In this document: piece after piece, positions 55,000 through 64,000 of the stretch
How the letters are laid out: each line of letters begins with the position of its first letter
Position numbering within the stretch: position 1 is the stretch's first letter
NCBI GenBank assembly: GCA_015178975.1
Contig: WHVD01000008.1
Location: 62,001 to 126,000, forward strand
Reading direction: 5' to 3'
Origin: Hysterangium stoloniferum
Taxonomy: Eukaryota; Basidiomycota; Agaricomycetes; Hysterangiales; Hysterangiaceae
DNA: 64,000 nucleotides
The notes under the pieces: model-generated
The model's database searches: none
The model's input: the letters and a program-made list of their open reading frames with translations, nothing else
What the model was told of the DNA's origin: nothing
Position numbers and translations under genes: made by a program

Positions 55000-55882
55000 T
55001 TAGACGAAGCCTCGTCCACCGCGTTTGGCGTCGATACGTCTAAAGCGCTCTACTTCTTGGCGCTATAGAGTGTGTGTGAGGAGGGACCATAAAACAGAAA
55101 GAACTACAGCAGACCTTTTTGATTACACAAAGCGTAGACAGGAAGAGGCCAGTTATAATTGCAGCGAAACCATACACCGATCTGAAAGTGGGGATTCAGT
55201 TAACCCGAGGCTGGTTGCACGGAAAAAATAAAAAATAAAACACGCACGTAAATATATTATTCAATGTCTCATCAGCATACGCCGTGATAGGCCCGACACA
55301 AGCAGTCGCATTAGTTGCAGTCTGGCAGAAACCCTGGAGGGTGATAAGCTGTGTCTCGTTGTTGAAGTAGTATCCGCAGCAGCTGAACTGTACGAGACGC
55401 TCAGCGCATAAACAGTCTACCGGCAAGGAATACGCACCTGGTCCTGGATCTCCTGCCTCACCTCAGACGAGACAGCAGAAAAGGCATCACCGAAGATTTT
55501 GCGTTCCTGCAGAGTGGCCCACCAGATCATGGTGCCGACTATGACAACTGCGAGGGTGTCGACTATAAGAGCCCAGTTGAGAAGGGCGAGCGGAAGAATG
55601 ACGTGGTTCGGCTGCACAATGGCACCAATGGAAAAGACGAATGTGACGAGTAGGAATATGCCCAGAACTAGGCCAGCTGCGGATTCACGTGCCATGTTAA
55701 GCTAAATCGTGCAAGTGGTGTCCGTTGTACGCACCTGTCAGATCCATTCCAGTGATGACGATATGGCGGAGGGGATGGTCGCCCTCTTGCCATACGAAGG
55801 CAAACACGACTGAAATAACGCCTGCAGCGAGGAGACAAACGTCGAAAAAGGCCCAGAAACCAAGGATCGGCTTTGTAGGCAT
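55000..55882 (-). CDS. tetraspanin-like membrane protein
   Basis: Model: complement of 55000-55062, 55115-55181, 55248-55387, 55438-55676, 55735-55882; 218 residues, all phases consistent. Four membrane segments: FWAFFDVCLLAAGVISVVFA (about 9-28), GLVLGIFLLVTFVFSIGAIV (about 51-70), a third around NWALIVDTLAVVIVGTMIWW (about 81-100), and VYGFAAIITGLFLSTLCVI near the C-terminus. The large loop between TM3 and TM4 carries the tetraspanin FSCCGYY motif (about 130) plus more Cys residues. The tail is short and basic. Tetraspanins organise plasma-membrane complexes. The gene is divergent to gamma-tubulin. Confidence 0.85.
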
Positions 55883-56527
55883 TGTGCTATTGCTACTCGA
55901 ACTGCATCAGTATGGTTCACGGATAACGCAGTGTGTAGCCCACGCACCTCGTTGTTGCTAGTAAGTGACTGGGGCGTTAAACTGATCTTTGTCCGGAAGA
56001 AAAAGGGCTTCAAGCCTGTTGAACAGCGCAGCTGGAACAATTGGAAGAGTACAAGTATTCAGGAGCTAAGCTGAAAAGCGTGAACGCCAACCAGGGCAAC
56101 TTGTGAAAAGAATAAAGAGTGTGATACGTTTACGAGCTCAGCCGCAGAACGTTACAAGCTACGCTGGTTGAAGGGAGGAGGGAAGAGGAGACGAGCGACT
56201 CGCTAAGCGCACGGACGACTGTTGACCTGCGGACGGCTGGCTTCGACTAAGCGCTTGAACATTATTGTAACTTACATTAGCCCCAGAACTATTTATTACA
56301 AGTCCCGAGTAGGCTTTTATTTATCTCTTGGTTATTAACTATCAATATATTCGCCCTTATAGTCCAAACTCACGAAGATGAGGCAGAGCTGAAGTCAGGG
56401 ACGAATGATCCATCAAGATCAGATCCTGCAGGCCGCAAGCCTGGGAAAAAAAAGTTCCCATAGCGAATATATTGGCTACGCGTCACCAACGCGTGACCGT
56501 TCGTGACAATCCGTGACAACCTGGCCC
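55883..56527. promoter_or_regulatory. divergent promoter region tetraspanin / gamma-tubulin
   Basis: 645 bp between the two starts. It has a GC-rich patch with repeated TAAGCGC motifs (about 56205 and 56250) and an AT-rich stretch near 56290-56370. No defined elements can be called. Confidence 0.4.
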
Positions 56528-58292
56528 ATGCCTCGAGAAATCGTGACCATATCCCTTGGACAATGCGGAAACCAAGGTATCCAAGTTATCTCTTCGCACC
56601 CATGCACTTCTGAATGGCCCGTACAGTCAGTTCCGTATTCTGGCAACGTCTCTGTGCAGAGCACGGCATCAATAAAGAGGGTATTCTCGAAGAATGGGCC
56701 ACAGAGGGGGGCGATCGCAAAGATGTGTTCTTCTATCAAGCAGACGACGATCACTACATACCCCGTGCGATTCTGATAGATCTCGAACCACGCGTCATCA
56801 ACAATATCCTCTCTGGCCCCTATGCAAGCCTCTATAACCCTGAGAATATCTTCATCTCTAAAGACGGTGGGGGCGCAGGGAACAATTGGGCTCAAGGCTA
56901 TTCGGTAGGAGAACGCATTTATGACGAGGTCATGGACATGCTTGATCGCGAAACAGAGGGGAGCGATTCACTCGAGGGGTTCATGTTGATGCATTCTATT
57001 GCTGGCGGCACAGGTTCAGGCCTGGGCTCATACGTCCTAGAGCGGTTAAACGACCGCTTTCCCAAAAAACTTATTCAAACGTACTCCGTGTTCCCTAATC
57101 ATCAAGAAGCCGATGTCGTCGTCCAGCCATACAATTCCCTCCTCACGCTTAAACGTCTGACGAACCATGCAGACTCAGTGGTCGTGCTTGATAATGGGGC
57201 ATTAACACGTATATCGGCAGATCGACTCCATATACAAACTCCAAGTTTCGACCAGACAAATCAATTGGTGCGTGTTTGCCATGGTGGAAAGTGTGTCCTC
57301 GGGCTCTGACTTATTCTGTAGGTCGCAACCGTCATGGCTGCCAGCACTCAAACATTGCGCTATCCAGGCTATATGAACAACGATTTGGTTGGAATTATTG
57401 CTTCGCTGATTCCTACACCCCGTTGTCACTTCCTGATGACTTCATATACACCTTTTACAGGCGACCAAATTGATCAAGTACGTATCCCGTTTCAGCCTCA
57501 TCATTGAAAATTATCCATGTCCCTAACAACTCATTTTTGTTTATTTAGGCCAAGTCTATCCGGAAAACAACAGTTTTGGATGTAATGCGTCGATTATTAC
57601 AGCCCAAAAACCGGATGGTCTCAACAACTCCTAGTAAGACAGCGTGTTATATTTCCATCCTCAACATAATACAAGGCGACGTTGACCCAAGAGACGTACG
57701 TCTATGTTTGTACGGCACCGACTATGATCACCGTATCTTCTGACGTCTAGGTCCATCAATCATTACTCCGTATCCGTGAGCGACAACTCGCATCTTTCAT
57801 CCCATGGGGGCCAGCATCCATTCAAGTGGCTCTTACCCGCAAATCACCATACGTGATGACTAGCCATCGCGTGAGTGGCCTCATGCTCGCTAACCACACC
57901 AGCATTGCTTCGGTATGTGCTCTGGTCATCCATTACACAATGCACACACCGACGCTAACATGGCGAATAGTTATTCAAGCGGATGCTTGACCAATACGAT
58001 CGTTTGCGGAAGAGAAACGCGTTCTTGGAGCAGTATAAGAAGGAGAAGATGTTTGAAAATGGGCTCGAAGAGTTTGATGATTCTCGGTAGGTCTAATCAC
58101 ACGCTGGACGAAGACGCGAGCTCATTCATGACTCTTATTCCAGGGAGACAGTGGAGGAATTGTTGAAGGAGTACAAGGCGTGCGAGAGTGCAGATTATAT
58201 TTCTTACGTGAGTGAATTTCTGGGAGGTAGGATCACCAGTGCTGAAATATATGTAGGGCTCTACCGAGGCAGAGGAAGCACAGGCCGTATAA
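56528..58292 (+). CDS. gamma-tubulin
   Basis: Model: 56528-56576, 56627-57267, 57322-57477, 57549-57695, 57751-57912, 57971-58086, 58144-58207, 58257-58292; 456 residues, phases consistent, seven introns. Starts [16 protein letters not shown]. The GTP-binding tubulin signature is GGTGSG in [13 protein letters not shown], and LEPRVI and [16 protein letters not shown] are typical. The divergent GNGA-type DNGALTRI and the short tail are within family range (about 455-475). It nucleates microtubules in the gamma-tubulin complex at the spindle pole body. Expected to be essential and single-copy. Confidence 0.97.
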
Positions 58293-58472
58293 TGATATGT
58301 ACATGTATTTTTCATCATTTCATTGTCTGCTGGACTGCCATGTAAATCTATTATGCACTCTAATATCTGGCGGACTCGGGAATGATATCACTTAGTCTTA
58401 TTCAAAAAAACGCAAATCTACAAGGTCAGAGAGGAAGTAGTCATGAAATTGACCGTATAAGAGGGGTCAAAT

Positions 58473-59203
58473 TCATGACTTTTTTGGCCCCTCCAGCTTC
58501 TTCCCAATGTCAGCACCTATAATGCAATGGTCAGTCATTGTGGAAGGGAAGGATGCAGAACACCATATACCACGTAATTTGACGCCCACTACACGCTCAA
58601 GTTTGGCAAGGATTTGAGGATTCGGGATGGCCTTTCCAGACTCGTAGTCTTGAATCACGGATGGTTTCTCATTGACCTTTTGTGCGAGGTCTTTCTGTGT
58701 GAAGCCTTTCTCCATCCGGCCAGTTTGGATAGCCTTGGTACACAATGTGTCAGCCATGGGTGATGATCGTGAAGACAAAGCTGACTACCTTTCCGACGGA
58801 AGGTGAAATCTTAGGTGGCGGGGCGACCTCGTTTTCTCGGTCAAGTTTGGCGATACGTTGGTGGTCGGTGCCTACAAAGACGTCAATTAGTTGAGGCAGG
58901 GCAAATGATTCCGTTGTTAGCTGACCAGCGTGTGCCTTGTTAATTCCAGTTGTGATCTTCTTATCTGTGGATACAACAGCACCGGCTCGCCTTGCCTGGA
59001 ATCAGACTTAGTGAACAACAACAAGAGGCCCATCAGAAGAAATATTCACAGCTAAATGCAAAGTGTAGAGGTCAGCGCAAACCAACGACAGACTGTGCAG
59101 CACACCTACCATTGACTTCGGCAGTGCTCTTTGCGACTTTTGGTGTACGGCCCTTTGAGCCAATCTTGAGAGTGTCCCAATCCTGCGTGATAGGAGTGCT
59201 CAT
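58473..59203 (-). CDS. MBF1: multiprotein-bridging factor 1 (MBF1)
   Basis: Model: complement of 58473-58516, 58571-58733, 58789-58871, 58926-58995, 59050-59051, 59110-59203; 151 residues. The N-terminal MBF1 domain ([30 protein letters not shown]) is followed by a helix-turn-helix XRE domain ([40 protein letters not shown]) and DIGKKL. It bridges TBP and bZIP activators and acts in ribosome-collision frame maintenance. The 2-nt exon 59050-59051 is required: direct joining of its neighbours shifts the frame and hits TAA. It is convergent with gamma-tubulin (180 bp between stops) and divergent from ARPC2. Confidence 0.93.
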
Positions 59204-59587
59204 AGCTATTGAGTGACTGTGAGATGGGGAAAAGTATGAAGAAGGTGATGGAGAGAGAGAGAGTTCAATGCGCTTAAATATCCACGGGGACACTGCAATG
59301 AGGCGGGACCGGTAAGTCCATTGGGACCCACTGATTATTCAAGCGGCCACGCATCCTTTTGACTCACATTGAATTGAACTCGAAGGCAGTGACATCCGCT
59401 AGTCATTTGCTAACATTTCCAGGGATGGCAGACCCGTATATATAATCCTGAGTCTAAGTACTCGTCATGTAATTACATTACAGCCATCTATTATTTTATT
59501 TCATTTTCCCGCGATTACATAATTTTTAGGTGAACTGCGTGTATTACGTAACCTACCCACATCTTGTCCATTACCGACACACTGAAG
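59204..59587. promoter_or_regulatory. divergent promoter region MBF1 / ARPC2
   Basis: 384 bp between the two ATGs. It contains a GAGAGAGAGAG tract at about 59250-59262 on the plus strand (pyrimidine-rich on the MBF1 sense strand, just upstream of its ATG) and TATATATAA near 59436. Confidence 0.4.
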
Positions 59588-60792
59588 ATGATCTTGTTAG
59601 AAGTAAAATGTTTCATCTTTATTGTCGACTTTAAAAAATCACTAACATCTCTCATGTCATTAGTCTCATAATGTTATTATTCAAACCACCCTTGCTGAGA
59701 AATTCACAAAGTAGGCCCAACCCATTTATATTCGTAGGCGGATTTCCTAACATCTCTGCCATCTTTCAGACCATCTTCGTTGGATGTCCAATTTGTAGAC
59801 TTTGATGGTGTTCGGTTCCATCTTTCAACCCCTGACCGGAAGACCCTTCTCGTCCTTTCCATGAGCATGCGCTGCTGGCCCGAACTCGTACAATACGGCG
59901 CAAACGATATTCTCGAGAGGGAATATGGCCAATACCTCTCAAAAGATGTCGAGTCTCAATACAATGTCACTCTACAGATTGACACGGATCAGATCCCTCC
60001 AGAAGGCGGTATGCAGCCAACACACTCCACTACGCTATATATTTACAGATCAGTCTCGCAGATGCCCGCGAAGCACTCATCAAATCCATCTCCCTGATCA
60101 AGAGGAACGCATTAGCAGCTCCTTTTGAGCGCGCTTTTCAGGAACAAAAAGCCTTTGAAGCCCAAGGCGACGGACTTGGCAAACTAATGGCGATCCACTA
60201 CCGTGATGAGGAGGCTATCTACGTCCAGGCCGCCCACGACCGTGTAACAGTCGTCTTCTCCACCGTGTTCAAAGAAGAGACCGATCGCGTCTTCGGAAAA
60301 GTCTTCTTGCAGGAGTTCGTCGATGCCCGCAGACTTCCTACTATACAAAATGCCCCACAGGTGCTATATTCCAGTCGAGATCCCCCCTTAGAGATCCGAG
60401 ATGTGCAAGGGCTCGCTCACGGAGATGATATTGGATATGTAACATTCGGTATGTTCGCGCCCATCATTACCTGCATCTGAAAATTCAACGTAAAAAACCA
60501 GTCTTGTTCCCCCGACACTTCCAACGTCCTGATATTGCCGAGTCCACAATATCGCACATACAACTATTCCGTGACTACCTTCATTACCATATCAAGTGTT
60601 CGAAGGCGTACATGCATTCCAGAATGAGACACCGTGTCAGCGAATTCCAGAAGGTACTAAATAGAGCCAAGACAGAAGTCGCCACTACGGAAAAGAAGAC
60701 AATCAGGTCAGTCGTCCTTCGTAAATTTTGCTCTCGCGGAAGGCTGCTGCTGATCATGATTTACTAGCGGGAGAACGATGGCATCGCGATAA
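59588..60792 (+). CDS. ARPC2: Arp2/3 complex subunit 2 (34 kDa, p34-Arc)
   Basis: Model: 59588-59602, 59664-59710, 59770-60008, 60062-60448, 60502-60706, 60768-60792; 305 residues, phases consistent. Begins [59 protein letters not shown] and [19 protein letters not shown] are family hallmarks, with the usual C-terminal SGRT. The fourth exon must start at 60062, after CTCGCAG; the nearer ACAG at 60048 is out of phase. It is a structural core subunit of the Arp2/3 actin-branching complex, contacting the mother filament. Length is typical (about 300). Confidence 0.95.
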
Positions 60793-61130
60793 CGATATGT
60801 TGGATACTTGTAATTAACGTGTAAATAGCAATTAATTTCTGCCAGCTGGTGATGGCAACTGGGGATTAAAATAAGTATGGACATGAAATTTGAGATAGAA
60901 TGAGTCTATCCCTAAATAAAGTGTGACAACAAAATGTATAAGGGCTTGTCGTTGCTAATGTGACCAAACAGACACTACATGTGGAGATGCTATATGATGA
61001 ATTCCGGGAACCTACCTATGCGATGATATGCAATATGCGTGCAGAACGTAACAAATGTACTTCATGATCATGAAAACATAACAGCAGGGACAAAAAAAAA
61101 CAAACCAAGATCATATGCAAATTTGACCCA

Positions 61131-64000
61131 TCAGGGCCGTTTGGCCCGACGAGTGGGTAATCCTTTCACTTTCCGGGTCGGAGTTGAGGTCGCAGCGCCG
61201 ATATTAAACAGGTTCCCAGAGGCCTGGGATCCTTGTGGTTGTTGAGAACCACTGGTAACACCCGTGCCGAATTGGAACGGCTGTGAGCCACTAGGGGTAG
61301 ATGGAACAGCCCCGTCCGTTTTAGGCGCACCAAAGGCGTTGGTGCTCGTCGAACCGGGAAGAGAAAATGCGAACGAAGGCGACGGAGCCAATGTTGCTTG
61401 CGGAAATAGCGATGGGCTATTAGGGGCACTGCTACCCGCGCTGCCTTCTCGCTTAGGTTGACCGAAGGGGGTTGGTGTAGTGGACCCACTAGTGGTAGCA
61501 CGGCCGAACGTAGCCGTCCCACCATTCGTAGACTGCCCAAACATTGAAGTTGTAGCATTATTGGTGGAGGCGCCAAAGGCAGTAGTTGTATTAGCTACTC
61601 CGAAGGTAAAAGCCGGCGCGCTAACCGAGCTTCCGAATGGGACATTATTTGAAGTTCCAAAAGATGGCTGTTCATTCGGTTTCGATCCAAAGCCAAACCC
61701 ACCGCCAGCCGCCGAAGCTCCCGTGTTCTGAGAACCAAAACCGCCGAAACCAGTTGGTGTAGATTTCGGTTGCTGTCCAAAAGTAAATGCTGATGCAGTA
61801 GGTGCAGGCACAGTTGCCTTATTATTATCTCCAAAGCTAAAGCCAGTACTTGGCTTTTGTGTGAACGAGAATGCAGTATTGGCATCATTTCCACTGCTGG
61901 TTCCAAACGACCCAAACGGTGACGGTTGAGAAAGCGATATGGTCGGGATATCCTTCTTGTCAACGCTCCTGGTGGGACTCTCCTCCATACGATCGCCGAC
62001 TTCCATACGGTCGCTATTGTCGGGCGTGGTAGGAACAGGAACACTGACTGCACTACCAAATCCACCAAAAGCAGGCTTAGAAGCATCGCTGGTACCAAAT
62101 GATGGTGCGGCCCCGAATGTAAAAGCTTTCTTTTCTGCCGCAGGGGGAGGTGTAGAGGGCGTGGCGTTAAACGTGAATGATGGAGGCGTCGGTGAGGGTT
62201 TCGGCGCGTTCTCTTCAGGCTTCGATTGGTCGAATAAAAAGCTCGGTTTAGCAGGTGTAACAGTAGCAGCCGCTGAACCGAATGAGAAGCTGGGCGTTGA
62301 GGGAGTAGTCTGCGGCCTTTCTGTGGATGCTGCGGGTGTGGATACGCTCGGAGTACCAAAAGAAAAGGCAGGCTTTAGCACTGCTTCCGTGATCGGGGCA
62401 ACTTCAGCCTTAGCAGCACCAAAAATATTCAAGGCTTTTGGAGCTTCCGCACTCAATGGAAACGCGGGCTTCAGGGCTTCAGGGGCTGCAGCCGGTGTAA
62501 ATGAAGGTCCCGTCGTTGGAGCTGAGGTATCCCCAAAGCCACCAAAGGTGGACGGTTTATTCGTCTCTTCCGGCTTCTTTTCCATTTCTGCGGGAGCGTT
62601 TGGTTTCTCCGTGGTCGTTTGGGCGCCAAACGTTTTTGAAGCAGTCCCTAGTCCTGTTCCGCTGGTGGCTGAAGGCGCATCGAAAAGAGTACCCCCGGGA
62701 ATCGATGGCGGCGTGAATTGTAACTTGGTATTAGCAAAGAAGGCTGGCACACCACCTGTGGCAGGTGTTGAAATACTAGGCACGGAGATGGGCGGCGTAG
62801 AAGAACTGAACGCAAACGGACTTGAGACGTCATCCGCAGGCTTCGGGACTGCAGGTATTATGGAGGATGTGCCAAAGCTAAATGGCAAAGTTGCAGGTGC
62901 AGAACTGCCGTTTGTGCTAGCTTGCGGGACAGGTTCCGCCTGAATTTCGGAATCAGCTTTAGCAGGCGGGAACTCTGCAGCCGGTTTCAACGAAGTTACG
63001 GGCGGGCCCATGCGGGAGAGAAGGGAATCAAAGGACTGTGGCTGGGAGGGGAGAGGAGGTGGAGAATCCGCGATCGCAGATATGTCTGTTTGCATTCCAG
63101 CTTCAGACATTCGACGACTATTTGCGAGATCGGTTTGCATCTAACATGGGTAAAAATATGAGTCTTTTCAAGATGTCAATAAAGAATTACAAGATACGCA
63201 CCTTTGCATGATACTTTTTCAATTCCTCCACAGTCATAGGAACATCGTCATCGTCATCGTCCTTCAGCGAAAACTTATTTCTGTGCTTCTTCAGCTGCAC
63301 CGCAGGCGGGTGGTGACAATTGGTGGTGATACTGGGGGCACGCAAGCCCAGATAGGAATCGGTCTTTGACGAACGGACAGGGACATCAGTCTTGGGTACT
63401 ACCTGCGCAACGGATCGTGGCAATTTATTAAGGTCTTCCTTCTCTGCCCCCGCGGATATCCCATCCTGCTGACGGATGGCACTTTCCGCTTCACGTTCAA
63501 CATGGACATCGACTTCAGCAGTCTTCTCGTTCTTGCCTTCCGTCTCAGCTGCCTTTTGTTCCTCTTCGAGCTCTTGTTTGCGCCTTTGCAATAGCCTTCT
63601 CATGCCGGACATTTCCGTTGAATACGGTCCAATAAAGGCTGGGCGCCTTTTCTTTCGTTCCGGACTATGGTCGAAGCCGAATTTTGATGGAAGCGGGACA
63701 TGCACCTTACGTGGGCGACAACTTTCCGGGTATGATTGAGGTTGTAACCGAGGACTGGTGAGAGGGGTACGGTAACTCTCCAAGCTCGCGAGGGTGCGTT
63801 CAGCGTGGCTTGCGGCTTTGCTCGGAATACCTATAATTGGGTGAATGATAAAGACAACGGCGACAAGGACCAGTAAACTTACGTTGGGAAGGCATATCCG
63901 TACCGATGAGCATACTTGACGTTGACTTCTCCGGTAGGGGTGTCATCGGCTAGAAAAAAAAGTAAATATTGGTCATTCGAATAGCTGAGTGCGCAACAAA
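61131..64000 (-). CDS. FG-repeat nucleoporin (Nup1/Nup60/Nup153-like), 5' end outside window
   Basis: Partial: complement of 61131-63140, 63202-63830, 63883-63949, continuing beyond 64000; about 900 residues visible. The N-terminal part has a charged helical segment (GMRRLLQRRKQELEEEQKAA) after IGPYSTEM, then an acidic patch and VEELKKYHAK. The last exon is a Ser/Thr/Ala/Pro-rich FG domain with many FSFG, FTFG, FGGFG and FGSFG motifs, ending in a basic tail (RKVKGLPTRRAKRP). FG domains fill the pore and bind karyopherins. The helix plus basic C-terminus suggests a nuclear-basket Nup of the Nup1/Nup60 class; the exact orthologue is not certain. It is convergent with ARPC2. Confidence 0.88.

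Noticed and set aside
56476-56895. 139-codon minus-strand ORF
   Set aside because: Antisense shadow over gamma-tubulin exons 1-2, with no splice or domain support.
59052-59109. A single 114-nt intron between MBF1 exons instead of a microexon
   Set aside because: It gives a +1 frame and an early TAA and loses the conserved Ala-Arg-Arg segment; splitting it gives two normal-length introns.
61939-62943. 334-codon plus-strand ORF
   Set aside because: Shadow of the FG nucleoporin on the other strand; its composition mirrors the FG repeats.

Overview
The window reads as a chromosomal segment of a mushroom-forming fungus (Basidiomycota, probably Agaricomycetes). Support: many 43-60 bp GT-AG introns, fungal housekeeping genes at the right end (gamma-tubulin, MBF1, ARPC2, a tetraspanin, an FG nucleoporin), a DUF6593-type gene, a hydrolase/NB-ARC/TPR NLR family, and dense Ty3/gypsy and copia-like LTR elements. 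No tools were run. Family names rest on motif recognition and exon models on splice sites and phase. LTR-A, -B, -C, -E, -1, -2 and Gypsy-I/II/III are my local labels.

Layout. 1-10592 is transposon-derived: an LTR-A fragment with two minisatellites, a decayed minus-strand gypsy element without integrase (Gypsy-I), an unidentified coding relic, LTR-B and more LTR-A. 10593-28279 is a large imperfect palindrome (axis near 19.38 kb). Each ~8.3 kb arm carries an apparently intact seven-exon NLR gene (NLR-A minus, NLR-B plus) with an alpha/beta-hydrolase domain, NB-ARC and 17 or 18 near-identical 42-residue TPR units. The centre holds a truncated third copy (NLR-C) and the promoter side of a fourth (D), so an ancestral head-to-head NLR pair seems to have been inverted and duplicated. 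In both intact genes the Cys codon and stop codon are the first six bases of an LTR-C insertion. The rest of the TPR array can be followed as a relic chain to 35.6 kb, broken by further insertions with 5-bp target duplications.

27.8-51.7 kb is a stratified set of nested elements. A copia gag element holds a TA-flanked inverted-repeat element and an LTR-B. A decayed chromodomain gypsy (Gypsy-II) holds a solo LTR-2. Its 3' LTR is split by LTR-E, which is split by a better preserved gypsy (Gypsy-III), which is split by a solo LTR-1. Gypsy-III has a -1 frameshift signal at the gag-pol junction (slippery A7, 9-bp stem, possible H-type pseudoknot). The diverged Gypsy-II keeps it with compensatory base-pair changes. 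Both elements have an antisense ORF 3' of pol.

51.7-64 kb is conventional gene space: a DUF6593 gene (-), a broken SLIP-GC-like GTPase tail (+), a short basic protein (-), tetraspanin (-), gamma-tubulin (+), MBF1 (-, apparently with a 2-nt microexon), ARPC2 (+), and an FG nucleoporin (-) that runs off the right edge. I found no convincing tRNA, rRNA or CRISPR array by eye.
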